A DNA stretch of 64,000 bases from Lacinutrix mariniflava (GTDB taxonomy: Bacteria; Bacteroidota; Bacteroidia; Flavobacteriales; Flavobacteriaceae), in contig NZ_LIQG01000023.1 in assembly GCF_001418015.1 (NCBI RefSeq), positions 124,001-188,000 of the forward strand, read 5' to 3'. Position numbers and translations under genes: made by a program. The stretch's first letter is position 1; every line of letters begins with the position of its first letter. This document shows, piece by piece, positions 1-7,877 of the stretch. The notes beneath the pieces are model-generated. The model made no database searches. It was not told the origin of the DNA and saw only the letters and a list, made by a program, of their open reading frames with translations.

Positions 1-1172
1 ATGGAAATGATTGGTTGTACTTTACAGGAAACTCACTCGGTTTACAACCAAAAGCAACAAAAGACTACATAGCTCAAGAGCTTAAAGACTGGGCAAACCT
101 TGGAGTAGAAGGTCATTTTGAAGCAAAAAACCCTTGGTTACCTTATCATGAATTCTTAACAGAATCTATGGCGAAAATTGTTGGAGCAAAGCCAATAGAA
201 GTAGTTATCATGAATACGCTAACTACGAACTTGCATTTGCTAATGGTAAGTTTTTACCAACCCACAAAAACAAAATATAAAATTGTAATTGAAAGCGACG
301 CTTTCCCTAGTGATCGTTACGCAGTGCAAACACAATTAGAGTTTCATGGTTTCGATGCCAATCAAGGTGTAATAGAATGGAAACCTAGAAAAGGAGAAGA
401 TCTTTTAAATATTGAAGATTTAGAAACCATTCTTGAAGAACAAGGAGACGAAATTGCACTACTACTTATTGGAGGTGTAAACTATTACACAGGACAATAT
501 TTAGATATAAAGAAGATAGCAGAACTAGGCCACGCAAAAGACTGTATGGTTGGTATTGATTTAGCACACGGAGCAGGAAACATTAAACCAGACTTTCATG
601 ATTCTGGAGTCGATTTTGCAGCTTGGTGTACTTATAAATATTTAAATTCTGGACCTGGAAGTTTAGGCGGACTCTTTGTACACGAAAAACATGCACATAA
701 TAAAGACTTAAAACGCTTTGCAGGTTGGTGGAGTCATAACAAGAAAACCCGCTTTAATATGCGACAACCATTAGACGTTATTCCGGGAGCCGAAGGTTGG
801 CAATTAAGTAATCCTCCAATTTTATCTATGGCTGCAATTAAGGCTTCTTTAGATATGTTTAATGAAGTTGGAATGGATGCACTTCGAGAGAAGTCTAAAA
901 AACTAACTGGTTATTTCGAATTTTTAATTAATGAATTAAATAACGATAAGATAAAAATCATCACACCTTCTAATCCTAAAGAAAGAGGTTGCCAGCTTTC
1001 TATACAAGTTAAGGATGCTGATAAAAATTTACACAAAAAATTAACCGAAGTACATATTATTACAGACTGGAGAGAGCCAGATGTTATACGCTGTGCTCCT
1101 GTTCCATTATATAATACGTTTGAGGATGTTTATAGAATGGTAGATAAATTAAAAAGGATTTTAAATGAGTAA
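1..1172 (+). CDS. kynU: Kynureninase, 5' end cut by the window
   Basis: PLP enzyme that cleaves kynurenine or 3-hydroxykynurenine to anthranilate or 3-hydroxyanthranilate plus alanine. The frame is open from base 3 and already reads GNDWLYFTGNSLGL, the conserved N-terminal kynureninase motif, so the true start lies upstream; the TTG at 15 is only the first start-like codon in view. The PLP lysine is in TYKYLNSGPG (Lys codon 636-638). The PLP-phosphate and substrate regions (DLAHGAGN, WWSHN) are present. It overlaps the next gene by 8 nt, so translation is probably coupled. With the monooxygenase and ring-cleavage enzymes downstream, the likely in vivo substrate is 3-hydroxykynurenine. Confidence 0.95.
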   Translation, partial: GNDWLYFTGNSLGLQPKATKDYIAQELKDWANLGVEGHFEAKNPWLPYHEFLTESMAKIVGAKPIEVVIMNTLTTNLHLLMVSFYQPTKTKYKIVIESDAFPSDRYAVQTQLEFHGFDANQGVIEWKPRKGEDLLNIEDLETILEEQGDEIALLLIGGVNYYTGQYLDIKKIAELGHAKDCMVGIDLAHGAGNIKPDFHDSGVDFAAWCTYKYLNSGPGSLGGLFVHEKHAHNKDLKRFAGWWSHNKKTRFNMRQPLDVIPGAEGWQLSNPPILSMAAIKASLDMFNEVGMDALREKSKKLTGYFEFLINELNNDKIKIITPSNPKERGCQLSIQVKDADKNLHKKLTEVHIITDWREPDVIRCAPVPLYNTFEDVYRMVDKLKRILNE

Positions 1173-2562
1173 AAAAGACAACATACTTATCATTGGAGCT
1201 GGACTTTGTGGTTCTCTCTTAGCCTTACGTTTAGCTCAAAGAGGCTATACAGTAAGCGTTTACGAAAGCAGACCCGATTTACGTACTACAGATATTTCTG
1301 CAGGACGCTCTATAAATTTAGCATTGTCAGACAGAGGCTTAAAAGCCATGCGTCTTGCAGGTGTAGAAGATAAAGTAAAACCACTTTGCATACCAATGCA
1401 TGGTCGTTTGGTTCATGATACAGAAGGTAACACGTTTCCATCTAATTATTCAGGAAGAGATAACGAATATATTAACTCTATTTCTAGAGGAGATTTAAAC
1501 GGTTTACTGCTTACTGAAGCCGATAAATATGATAATCTAACTATTCATTTTAATAAAAGATGTAATGGTATCGATATTGAAAACAACATTGCAAAACTAT
1601 ACGATTACGTAACTAAAACGGAATTTGAAGTTAAAGGCGATGTTCTTTTTGGTACAGACGGAGCAGGATCGTCACTTAGAAAAAGCTATTATTTAGAACG
1701 TAAATTTCTATTTAGCTACTCGCAAAACTACTTAACACATGGTTATAAAGAATTAGAAATCCCAGCTTCTAAAGAAGGCACACACTTAATAAGTAAAGAT
1801 TATTTACACATTTGGCCAAGAGGAGAATACATGCTTATTGCATTACCAAATCTAGACGGAAGTTTTACAGTAACATTATTTTTAAGTTATGAAGAAGGAG
1901 AATACAACTTCAGCAACTTAACAACAGAAGATACTATAAAGGAATTCTTTAAAACACAGTTCCCTGACGCTTTAACATTAATACCTAATATAGCCGAAGA
2001 ATTTTCTAATAACCCAACAGGAGCTTTAGGTACAGTAAAATGTTCACCTTGGCATTACAAAAACAAAAATGTACTATTAGGAGATTCAGCACATGCTATT
2101 GTTCCTTTTTACGGACAAGGTATGAATGCCTCTTTTGAAGACGTAACCGTTTTTGATGCTATTTTAGAACAACACGAAGGCGATTGGGAATCCATTTTTA
2201 AAGTCTACGAAAAAACTAGAAAAGCAGATACAGATGCTATTGCAGATTTAGCAATAGACAACTATTACGAAATGCGTGACCACGTTGCTAATCCTATTTT
2301 TAAAGAAAAACGTACTATTGAAATGGCTCTAGAAAAAGAATTTCCAAACGCTTATTTTTCAAAATACTCTATGGTGACTTTTAAAGAAGACATTCCGTAT
2401 TATGAAGCTATGACAAAAGGAAGAGCACAAGATAAAGCAATTTTAAACTTATTAGTAAATAAAGAAATTACTACAACCGAAGATTTAAATAGTATCTTAA
2501 AAAAAGTACAACAAGAAACCGAAACGATTTTGCAAGACGATAAGATTGCAGGATTGAAATAG
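1165..2562 (+). CDS. kmo: Kynurenine 3-monooxygenase
   Basis: FAD/NADPH hydroxylase converting kynurenine to 3-hydroxykynurenine; 465 residues, a normal length. The N-terminal Rossmann motif GAGLCGSLLALRLAQRGY binds FAD. The second FAD motif GDSAHAIVPFYGQGMN lies near residue 310, and the N-terminal ARS-type motif DISAGRSINLALSDRG is typical of KMO. The ATG at 1165 lies inside the end of kynU. The gene ends at TAG 2560-2562, and a heptanucleotide tandem repeat begins almost immediately after it. The C-terminus is hydrophilic, without the strong membrane helix of mitochondrial KMO, as in soluble bacterial enzymes. Confidence 0.95.
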   Translation: MSKKDNILIIGAGLCGSLLALRLAQRGYTVSVYESRPDLRTTDISAGRSINLALSDRGLKAMRLAGVEDKVKPLCIPMHGRLVHDTEGNTFPSNYSGRDNEYINSISRGDLNGLLLTEADKYDNLTIHFNKRCNGIDIENNIAKLYDYVTKTEFEVKGDVLFGTDGAGSSLRKSYYLERKFLFSYSQNYLTHGYKELEIPASKEGTHLISKDYLHIWPRGEYMLIALPNLDGSFTVTLFLSYEEGEYNFSNLTTEDTIKEFFKTQFPDALTLIPNIAEEFSNNPTGALGTVKCSPWHYKNKNVLLGDSAHAIVPFYGQGMNASFEDVTVFDAILEQHEGDWESIFKVYEKTRKADTDAIADLAIDNYYEMRDHVANPIFKEKRTIEMALEKEFPNAYFSKYSMVTFKEDIPYYEAMTKGRAQDKAILNLLVNKEITTTEDLNSILKKVQQETETILQDDKIAGLK

Positions 2563-2565
2563 TGA

Positions 2566-2602
2566 GCAGTAAGCAGTAAGCAGTAAGCAGTAAGCAGTAA
2601 GC
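2566..2602. repeat. Heptanucleotide tandem repeat (GCAGTAA x5)
   Basis: Five perfect head-to-tail copies of GCAGTAA (2566-2600) plus a partial GC follow the kmo stop codon. The array is non-coding on the + strand, with stops in the repeat. On the minus strand it makes a short leucine/threonine-rich open frame that I do not regard as a gene. It is the shape of a slippage-prone microsatellite. Confidence 0.9.
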
Positions 2603-2927
2603 TAAAATGAAAATAATTTGGACAAAACAAAAACGCAGTAAAAATTAAAGTCCTAAATCAATTCGGAAGAATTGAACGTCAAGGCGAAGAATAGATTTAG
2701 AAAAGCTTCGAGAACAGGAGAACGCAGTTCGACGCGAAGTTTTCAAATCGGTTTCAGTTTATAAAACTGAAAATTCCTTGACTTGATCGTGATTTTTTGG
2801 TTCGTTTTGCATCAAGGCAAAATGAATAAGAGAAAATAAAGATGAAATTGCCACGATTTAAAAAATCTCGTCATGACACAAACGAGAAAAAAAATATAAA
2901 AACAGAAGTAAAACTAACATTAAAAAG
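2603..2927. repeat. Gene-free gap filled with repeat-like palindromes
   Basis: No credible gene lies between kmo and the RidA gene. The stretch holds several palindromic pieces: an inverted repeat TTTCAGTTT-ATA-AAACTGAAA at about 2752-2772, a CCTTGA/TCAAGG pair around 2777-2818, and a GAAATTGCCACGA...TCTCGTCATGACA segment (about 2844-2879). I recognise these as the style of dispersed flavobacterial intergenic repeats, but copy number cannot be judged from one window. Confidence 0.5.
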
Positions 2928-2947
2928 ATTCCTGCCTTCGCAGGAAT
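2928..2947 (+). repeat. REP-like 20-bp hairpin, copy 1
   Basis: ATTCCTGC-CTTC-GCAGGAAT, an 8-bp perfect stem with a 4-nt loop, followed by GACA. Its last bases contain an ATG (2946) that would give a slightly longer RidA protein, but that start lies in the hairpin. It forms an inverted pair with the copy at 3365-3384. Confidence 0.8.
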
Positions 2948-2954
2948 GACAAAT

Positions 2955-3359
2955 ATGGAAGGAACTAAAGTAACACCAAGAGGAGCATATCCACACGTAA
3001 AACAAGTTGGCGATTTCATTTTCGTTTCAGGAACAAGTTCTCGTAGAGCAGACAACACCATTGCTGGAGTAGATATTATAGACGAAATGGGAACTAAAAA
3101 ACTAAACTCCTACACACAAACGCAAGAGGTTTTAAAAAACATAGACACCAATCTTAAAAAAGTTGGAGCCAGTTTAAAAGACATTGTAGATGTTACTTCA
3201 TTTTTAGTAAACATGAATGATTTTGCCGATTACAACAAAGCTTACGCTGAATTTTTTGATAAGGAAACAGGACCAACAAGAACAACTGTAGCAGTACACC
3301 AATTACCACATCCCGATTTGGTGGTGGAGATTAAGGTTATGGCTTATAAGAAACAATAA
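2955..3359 (+). CDS. RidA/YjgF-family protein, probable 2-aminomuconate deaminase
   Basis: A 134-residue RidA-fold protein ([24 protein letters not shown] at the C-terminus, with the family's conserved arginine region at PTRTTV). RidA-family members include 2-aminomuconate deaminase (AmnD/NbaF), which releases ammonia from 2-aminomuconate in the meta-cleavage branch of 3-hydroxyanthranilate breakdown. Here the neighbours are kmo, an aminomuconate-semialdehyde-type dehydrogenase, HAO and ACMSD, so that role is the best inference; generic imine deaminase activity is the alternative. I chose the ATG at 2955 over 2946 because the latter lies inside a repeat hairpin. The gene is bracketed by an inverted pair of REP-like elements, 7 nt before its start and 5 nt after its stop. 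Confidence 0.8.
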   Translation: MEGTKVTPRGAYPHVKQVGDFIFVSGTSSRRADNTIAGVDIIDEMGTKKLNSYTQTQEVLKNIDTNLKKVGASLKDIVDVTSFLVNMNDFADYNKAYAEFFDKETGPTRTTVAVHQLPHPDLVVEIKVMAYKKQ

Positions 3360-3364
3360 CTGTC

Positions 3365-3384
3365 ATTCCTGCAAGAGCAGGAAT
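3365..3384 (-). repeat. REP-like 20-bp hairpin, copy 2 (inverted)
   Basis: ATTCCTGC-AAGA-GCAGGAAT preceded by TGTC. The flank shows it is the reverse orientation of copy 1, in which GACA follows the hairpin. It begins 5 nt after the RidA stop codon. Confidence 0.8.
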
Positions 3385-3412
3385 TGTATAAATAAAATCC
3401 AAAAACTCTAGT

Positions 3413-4054
3413 TTGAAATTAGCTTTTAAATATTTATATATAGTGATTTTACTAATTTCTTCTTGTAAAGAAGAAAAACAACAAACTGTTGAAGAAGTTG
3501 AAAGGCCAATAATTACTGATAAATTTAAACTAGAGTTTTTAAATGATATTTTAAGTAATAAAGAAGATGAATATTTATATCCTTATGATTATAAAAAGCC
3601 ATATTTAATGTTTAATTCCATTGAATATAAAGGAAATAAAGATGTCGCATATATCGCTGCTTTAGGAAAACCGTCAACTTTACCAGAATATGTTAATCAT
3701 TTTTTTAAAGAGAACGATACTGTATATATAATTAATCAAATAAAAGATAATTACAATCTAAATGTGTTTCAACTTTCAAAATATGGACATAACATTATTG
3801 ATTGGTCTAAAGTCAGATATACAGACAAGAATAGTAAAGAAGTCAGATTAATCTCTGAAGATTCAATTCAAAAATTAATTACAGACAATGAAAAAGAAGG
3901 GCAGCTAATGTTAAGCAAACCTATTTTTAACAAAAAACTAAATAAAGCATACGTATCTGTAGGCTATTTTATGTCACATGGATATGATTTATTATATGTT
4001 AAAGAAAATTCCAATTGGAAATTCGTTAAGATTCTAAATCAGTATGTCAATTAA
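3413..4054 (+). CDS. Lipoprotein of unknown function in the kynurenine cluster
   Basis: 213 residues beginning at TTG 3413 with a lipoprotein signal: KLAFKYLYIVILLISSC, lipobox ISSC near residue 17. The rest is hydrophilic and of mixed alpha/beta character, with no domain I recognise; the stretch YLYPYDYKKPYLMF and a C-terminal YVSVGYFMSHGYDLLYVKENSNWKFVK resemble small secreted SnoaL/NTF2-like folds only superficially. It ends at 4054, 10 nt before the dehydrogenase start chosen here. Position in a catabolic operon suggests co-expression, but no function is proposed. Confidence 0.7.
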   Translation: MKLAFKYLYIVILLISSCKEEKQQTVEEVERPIITDKFKLEFLNDILSNKEDEYLYPYDYKKPYLMFNSIEYKGNKDVAYIAALGKPSTLPEYVNHFFKENDTVYIINQIKDNYNLNVFQLSKYGHNIIDWSKVRYTDKNSKEVRLISEDSIQKLITDNEKEGQLMLSKPIFNKKLNKAYVSVGYFMSHGYDLLYVKENSNWKFVKILNQYVN

Positions 4055-4064
4055 AAGTATTGCT

Positions 4065-5501
4065 ATGAACATCAAAAACTACATCAACGGCACATTCCAA
4101 AACCCAATTAAAGACAATTGGATAGACAACTACAATCCTAGTAACGGCGAAGTATATGGTCAAATTCCAAACTCCAGTAAAGAGGATGTAGAAAATGCAT
4201 ACAAAGCTGCCAAATCTGCTTTTCCAAATTGGTCACAAACAAGTATAGAAGAACGCAGCAGAATATTAATAAAGATTTCAGAATTATTAGAAGCCAACTT
4301 ACAACGTTTCGCAGAAGCAGAAAGTAAAGACAACGGGAAACCTATTAGCTTAGCAAAAGCAGTAGACATACCAAGAGCTGCAAGTAACTTTCGTTTTTTT
4401 GGAAATGCAATAACACAGTTTGCAAGCGAAAGTCACGAAAGTATTGGGCAAGCCATAAATTATACTTTGCGCCAACCCATTGGTGTTGTAGCTTGTATTT
4501 CGCCTTGGAACTTGCCACTCTATTTATTTACATGGAAAATCGCTCCAGCCATTGCAGCAGGAAACTGTGTCGTTGCCAAACCAAGCGAAGTCACACCAAT
4601 GACTGCTTATTTATTAGGTGAGATTTGTAACGAAGCAGGTTTACCTAAAGGCGTTTTAAATATTGTACACGGACTTGGTGGCTCTACAGGACAAGCCATT
4701 ATAGAACATGAAGACATAAAAGCAATAAGCTTTACAGGAGGAACAGCAACAGGAGCACATATTGCAAAAGTAGCAGCTCCACTATTTAAAAAATTATCTT
4801 TAGAATTAGGAGGAAAAAATCCAAATATCATTTTTGCAGATTGCGATTATGATGCTATGTTAGACACAACAGTGCGTTCATCATTTGCTAATCAAGGTCA
4901 GATTTGTTTATGCGGAAGTAGAATCTTTGTAGAAGCTTCTATTTATGAAAAGTTCAAGAAAGATTTTGTTGCCAAAGTGAAGGCTTTAAAAGTTGGTCAT
5001 CCAGCGGAAGCATCAACTAATATTGGAGCATTAGTATCCAAACCGCATATAGAAAAAGTAAAAGAATATATCAATATCGCTAAAGCGGAAAACGGAACAA
5101 TACTCTGTGGAGGAAATGAAGTGATTGTAAAAGGTTATGAAAATGGTTACTATTTAGAACCTACAGTTATCGAAGTCCCAAACGATGAATGCAGAGTCAA
5201 CCAAGAAGAAATTTTTGGACCTGTAGTTACAATTATGCCTTTTAATACAGAAGACGAAGTCTTAAAAATGGCAAATAAAGTAAAGTATGGATTGTCTGCA
5301 ACATTATGGACAAATAACCTAAAGCGTACCATGAAAATGAGTAACGAATTACAGGCAGGAATTGTTTGGGTTAACACTTGGATGATGCGTGATTTAAGAA
5401 CACCTTTTGGAGGTGTAAAAGCTTCTGGAGTTGGACGCGAAGGCGGTTTTGAAGCTTTACGCTTCTTCACAGAAACTAAGAATGTTTGTATAAAATATTA
5501 G
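4065..5501 (+). CDS. Aldehyde dehydrogenase, likely 2-aminomuconic semialdehyde dehydrogenase
   Basis: NAD-dependent ALDH (478 residues) expected to oxidise 2-aminomuconate 6-semialdehyde to 2-aminomuconate after ACMSD. ALDH landmarks are the N-terminal ISPWNLPLYLFTWKIAPA cofactor segment, FTGGTATG, general-base Glu247 in LELGGKNPN, and nucleophile Cys281 in NQGQICLCGSR, with a second Cys two residues on. The C-terminal EEIFGPVV and GGVKASGVGREGG blocks are present. An upstream in-frame ATG at 4044 would overlap the lipoprotein; the ATG at 4065 gives the usual MNIKNYINGTF start. The kynurenine neighbours support the AMSDH assignment over other ALDH8-like substrates. Gene names used for this enzyme elsewhere are amnC and nbaE. 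Confidence 0.85.
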   Translation: MNIKNYINGTFQNPIKDNWIDNYNPSNGEVYGQIPNSSKEDVENAYKAAKSAFPNWSQTSIEERSRILIKISELLEANLQRFAEAESKDNGKPISLAKAVDIPRAASNFRFFGNAITQFASESHESIGQAINYTLRQPIGVVACISPWNLPLYLFTWKIAPAIAAGNCVVAKPSEVTPMTAYLLGEICNEAGLPKGVLNIVHGLGGSTGQAIIEHEDIKAISFTGGTATGAHIAKVAAPLFKKLSLELGGKNPNIIFADCDYDAMLDTTVRSSFANQGQICLCGSRIFVEASIYEKFKKDFVAKVKALKVGHPAEASTNIGALVSKPHIEKVKEYINIAKAENGTILCGGNEVIVKGYENGYYLEPTVIEVPNDECRVNQEEIFGPVVTIMPFNTEDEVLKMANKVKYGLSATLWTNNLKRTMKMSNELQAGIVWVNTWMMRDLRTPFGGVKASGVGREGGFEALRFFTETKNVCIKY

Positions 5502-5511
5502 TAGATTAAAA

Positions 5512-6843
5512 ATGAGAAAAGTAATATTTGTATTCATATTAATTTTATGTAGTTGCTCTACAGAAGATAAAACAGATGAGGCACTTTTAGAAAAAGACAA
5601 ACAGACACTTATTGAAAATTTAGATGCCGGAAAAGTAGCAGGTTATAAGTTTGGTAAAATATTAATTAGAGCATCTGCAAAGAGAGATTCTACGTTTTAT
5701 TCGCAAGACGGAACTGAGATTGATGCAGAAGGCTTTCTAAAATTTAAAAGTAATTTAGATAATACCTTTAAAAAACTAGAGAAGCTAAGTGAAAATGAAG
5801 AACTCTCTATTTTAGAGTATATTTCTATATATCGTGATTATAAAAAGATGCAAGATTTTATAATGGAAACAGATGAAGATTTATTTCCAACACTAATCGA
5901 AGCATTAAACAACACGTATGGAGAAGTATCTAAAAACGAACCTTATTTAGCAGGTGTTAAAAAGAAAGAAGCTGAAGCTTTTGAGCATGCTATTTTAAGT
6001 GCAATTGTATTATTAAGTAAAGATTTGGGTAAGGAAGTTGCTTTGTACGAATGCTCAAAAACACAACCTGAATTTTTAACAGATTCAGAGCTTAAAACAC
6101 TCATTCAATATTATAGAGGTTTTGTTTTTTTTGAAAAAGGCTTACACTACCTTTCTGAAGATGAGATTACCAGGAATATAAATTGGCTCGACAAGCATCA
6201 AGATGTAGATTTACCTTTAACTAGATCGATGTTTAAATGGGGAAATTTAGATAACAAACAAACACATATTGGTTTTCATTCTTTAAATCATTTATTTAGA
6301 GGTTTCGATAGACTCATGATGGATAGAGAAATTGATGAAGAACGAGCACTTGAGGACTTTGAAGTGTTTTTATCCGATTCAAAAAAATTAGGAGTAGATA
6401 ATGAAGTTGTTTGGTCAATTGAAACTTATTTATATCTTAAGAATGAAGACAATGAAAAAGCAATAATATCTCTACAAAAATTAAAAACAAGTGCATTTGT
6501 TTCTAGTGGTGATAAAGCCAATATTGATGAGTCGATAACGTATTTAAAAAACAGAGAACCAGACAAAGTATTAAACGGTTTTTACGATAAATACTTTTTA
6601 AGTAAAATAGCAACAAAATATATCTTTTCAATACTATCTGCTATTGATTGGGAAAAAGTATTAATTGAAAATGATGTTTCGCATACCAAAGAAATTTTTG
6701 AGATGATAGAGACTTTAAAAACACTATCGCAAAAAATAGACGATCAATTAAGCGGAAAAGCCTTAGAAGAAGCTGGTCAATCGTTAAAAGAGAAAAGTAA
6801 CAGCCTTTTTAATAAAGCAAAAGGACTATTTGACGATCAATAG
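5512..6843 (+). CDS. Second lipoprotein of unknown function in the kynurenine cluster
   Basis: 443 residues with a lipoprotein signal (RKVIFVFILILCSCS, lipobox near residue 15). The body is strongly alpha-helical and charged, with a helix-rich segment around GFHSLNHLFRGFDRLM (about 246-262) and a lysine/glutamate-rich C-terminus ending SLFNKAKGLFDDQ. I recognise no enzyme motif. It starts 10 nt after the dehydrogenase and sits before the SDR, so it is transcribed with catabolic genes. Outer-membrane or periplasmic anchoring is expected from the lipobox. Confidence 0.7.
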   Translation: MRKVIFVFILILCSCSTEDKTDEALLEKDKQTLIENLDAGKVAGYKFGKILIRASAKRDSTFYSQDGTEIDAEGFLKFKSNLDNTFKKLEKLSENEELSILEYISIYRDYKKMQDFIMETDEDLFPTLIEALNNTYGEVSKNEPYLAGVKKKEAEAFEHAILSAIVLLSKDLGKEVALYECSKTQPEFLTDSELKTLIQYYRGFVFFEKGLHYLSEDEITRNINWLDKHQDVDLPLTRSMFKWGNLDNKQTHIGFHSLNHLFRGFDRLMMDREIDEERALEDFEVFLSDSKKLGVDNEVVWSIETYLYLKNEDNEKAIISLQKLKTSAFVSSGDKANIDESITYLKNREPDKVLNGFYDKYFLSKIATKYIFSILSAIDWEKVLIENDVSHTKEIFEMIETLKTLSQKIDDQLSGKALEEAGQSLKEKSNSLFNKAKGLFDDQ

Positions 6844-6880
6844 CTTATTTGTTAAATGAAAAAATAATTAAATTAAATAG

Positions 6881-6900
6881 ATTCTTGTCTACGCAGGAAT
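6881..6900 (+). repeat. REP-like 20-bp hairpin, degenerate copy 3
   Basis: ATTCTTGT-CTAC-GCAGGAAT: the right arm is intact and the left arm differs at two positions from the consensus of copies 1 and 2. It lies 9 nt before the SDR start, as copy 1 lies just before the RidA start. Confidence 0.6.
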
Positions 6901-6909
6901 AATAAAAAT

Positions 6910-7692
6910 ATGGATTTACAACTTAACAGCAAATACGCATTGGTTTGCGGAAGCACAGCAGGAATAGGAAAAGCAACAGCTATGGCTTTAGCCGAAGAAG
7001 GTGTGCAAATAACACTTATTGCTAGAAACGAAGATAAATTGAAAGCAACTTTAAAAGAGTTGCCTCAACATAGAGACCATAATTATATAGTTGCAGATTT
7101 CTCTAATCCTTCGGAATTAAAATATAAAGTGTCAGAATATGCATCTAACCATCATGGCTTTCATATTCTGGTAAATAATACTGGAGGACCAAAAGGAGGT
7201 CCAGTTTTTTCTGCTCATGTAGATGAATTTGAAGCAGCATTTACACAGCATTTAAAATGCAACCATGTATTAGCACAAGCGGTTGTTCCGTTTATGAAAA
7301 GTGAAGGATTTGGTAGAATTATAAACGTAATCTCTACATCTGTTAAACAGCCTTTAGATGGTTTAGGCGTAAGTAATACTATTCGTGGAGCCGTTGCTAA
7401 CTGGAGTAAAACGTTGGCTAACGAACTTGGACAATTTGGTATTACGGTAAACAATGTGTTGCCTGGAGCAACAGGAACAGATCGTTTGGCTGAAATTATT
7501 AAAAACAAGTCGGCTAAATCTGGAAACACAGAAGAAGAATCTGCTAATGCCATGAAAAGTGCAGTGCCTGCAAAACGTTTCGCTAAGCCAGAAGAGTTAG
7601 CAGATGCTATTACTTTTCTAGCAAGTGCACGTGCGGCATATATTAACGGAATTAATCTTCCGGTTGATGGTGGAAGAACGAAGAGTTTATAA
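6910..7692 (+). CDS. Divergent SDR-family oxidoreductase lacking the catalytic Tyr/Lys
   Basis: 260 residues with the classical SDR layout: GSTAGIG nucleotide-binding turn at 14-20, the NNTGG motif (usual NNAG) at 89-93, a serine in VISTSV (Ser142) and a C-terminal INLPVDGGRTKSL. The YxxxK catalytic motif is replaced by Ser155-N-T-I-Arg159 in GVSNTIRGAV. A known SDR subgroup annotated as beta-ketoacyl-ACP-reductase-like carries this altered active site, so this is likely a family trait, not a sequencing error. Its reaction in kynurenine catabolism is unknown; it may act on a later muconate intermediate. It lies between the second lipoprotein and the dioxygenase. Confidence 0.8.
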   Translation: MDLQLNSKYALVCGSTAGIGKATAMALAEEGVQITLIARNEDKLKATLKELPQHRDHNYIVADFSNPSELKYKVSEYASNHHGFHILVNNTGGPKGGPVFSAHVDEFEAAFTQHLKCNHVLAQAVVPFMKSEGFGRIINVISTSVKQPLDGLGVSNTIRGAVANWSKTLANELGQFGITVNNVLPGATGTDRLAEIIKNKSAKSGNTEEESANAMKSAVPAKRFAKPEELADAITFLASARAAYINGINLPVDGGRTKSL

Positions 7693-7739
7693 TGCTGTAT
7701 TCCGTTTTTTATCACTAATTTTATTGAATTGATGAATTT

Positions 7740-7817
7740 GCGTTAAGGATTGAAAGGTTTGTTTGAGCTCCTCGCAGAGAGCGAGCCTTGAAAGCCTGAC
7801 CCTTTTTAGGGTAACGC
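7740..7817 (+). ncRNA. Structured RNA candidate, copy A (possibly Flavo-1)
   Basis: A closing stem GCGTTA (7740-7745) pairs with TAACGC (7812-7817). Inside are a CTCGC-AGAGA-GCGAG hairpin, an AAGG/CCTT pair and a CCC-TTTTTA-GGG hairpin, with the linkers GCGTTAAGGATTG and AAAGCCTGAC. The same linkers and closing stem recur at 36089-36195 with different inner hairpin sequences, which is the pattern of a conserved RNA fold. I suspect the Flavo-1 motif known from Flavobacteria but cannot verify the family. It lies 60 nt before the dioxygenase gene. Confidence 0.6.
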
Positions 7818-7877
7818 CCAAAAATATATTAAGATCTTGAATTTAATTCAGGATGATAAAAATTAAAAATTTGTATC

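Noticed and set aside
2566-2602. Short direct repeats that might suggest a CRISPR array
   Set aside because: Contiguous 7-bp units with no spacers; no cas genes in the window.
2400-2630. Minus-strand frame of 76 codons
   Set aside because: It is antisense to kmo and made of the tandem repeat; no homology pattern or start context.
7215-7715. 166-codon minus-strand frame
   Set aside because: It lies wholly opposite the SDR gene, whose conserved motifs are certain.
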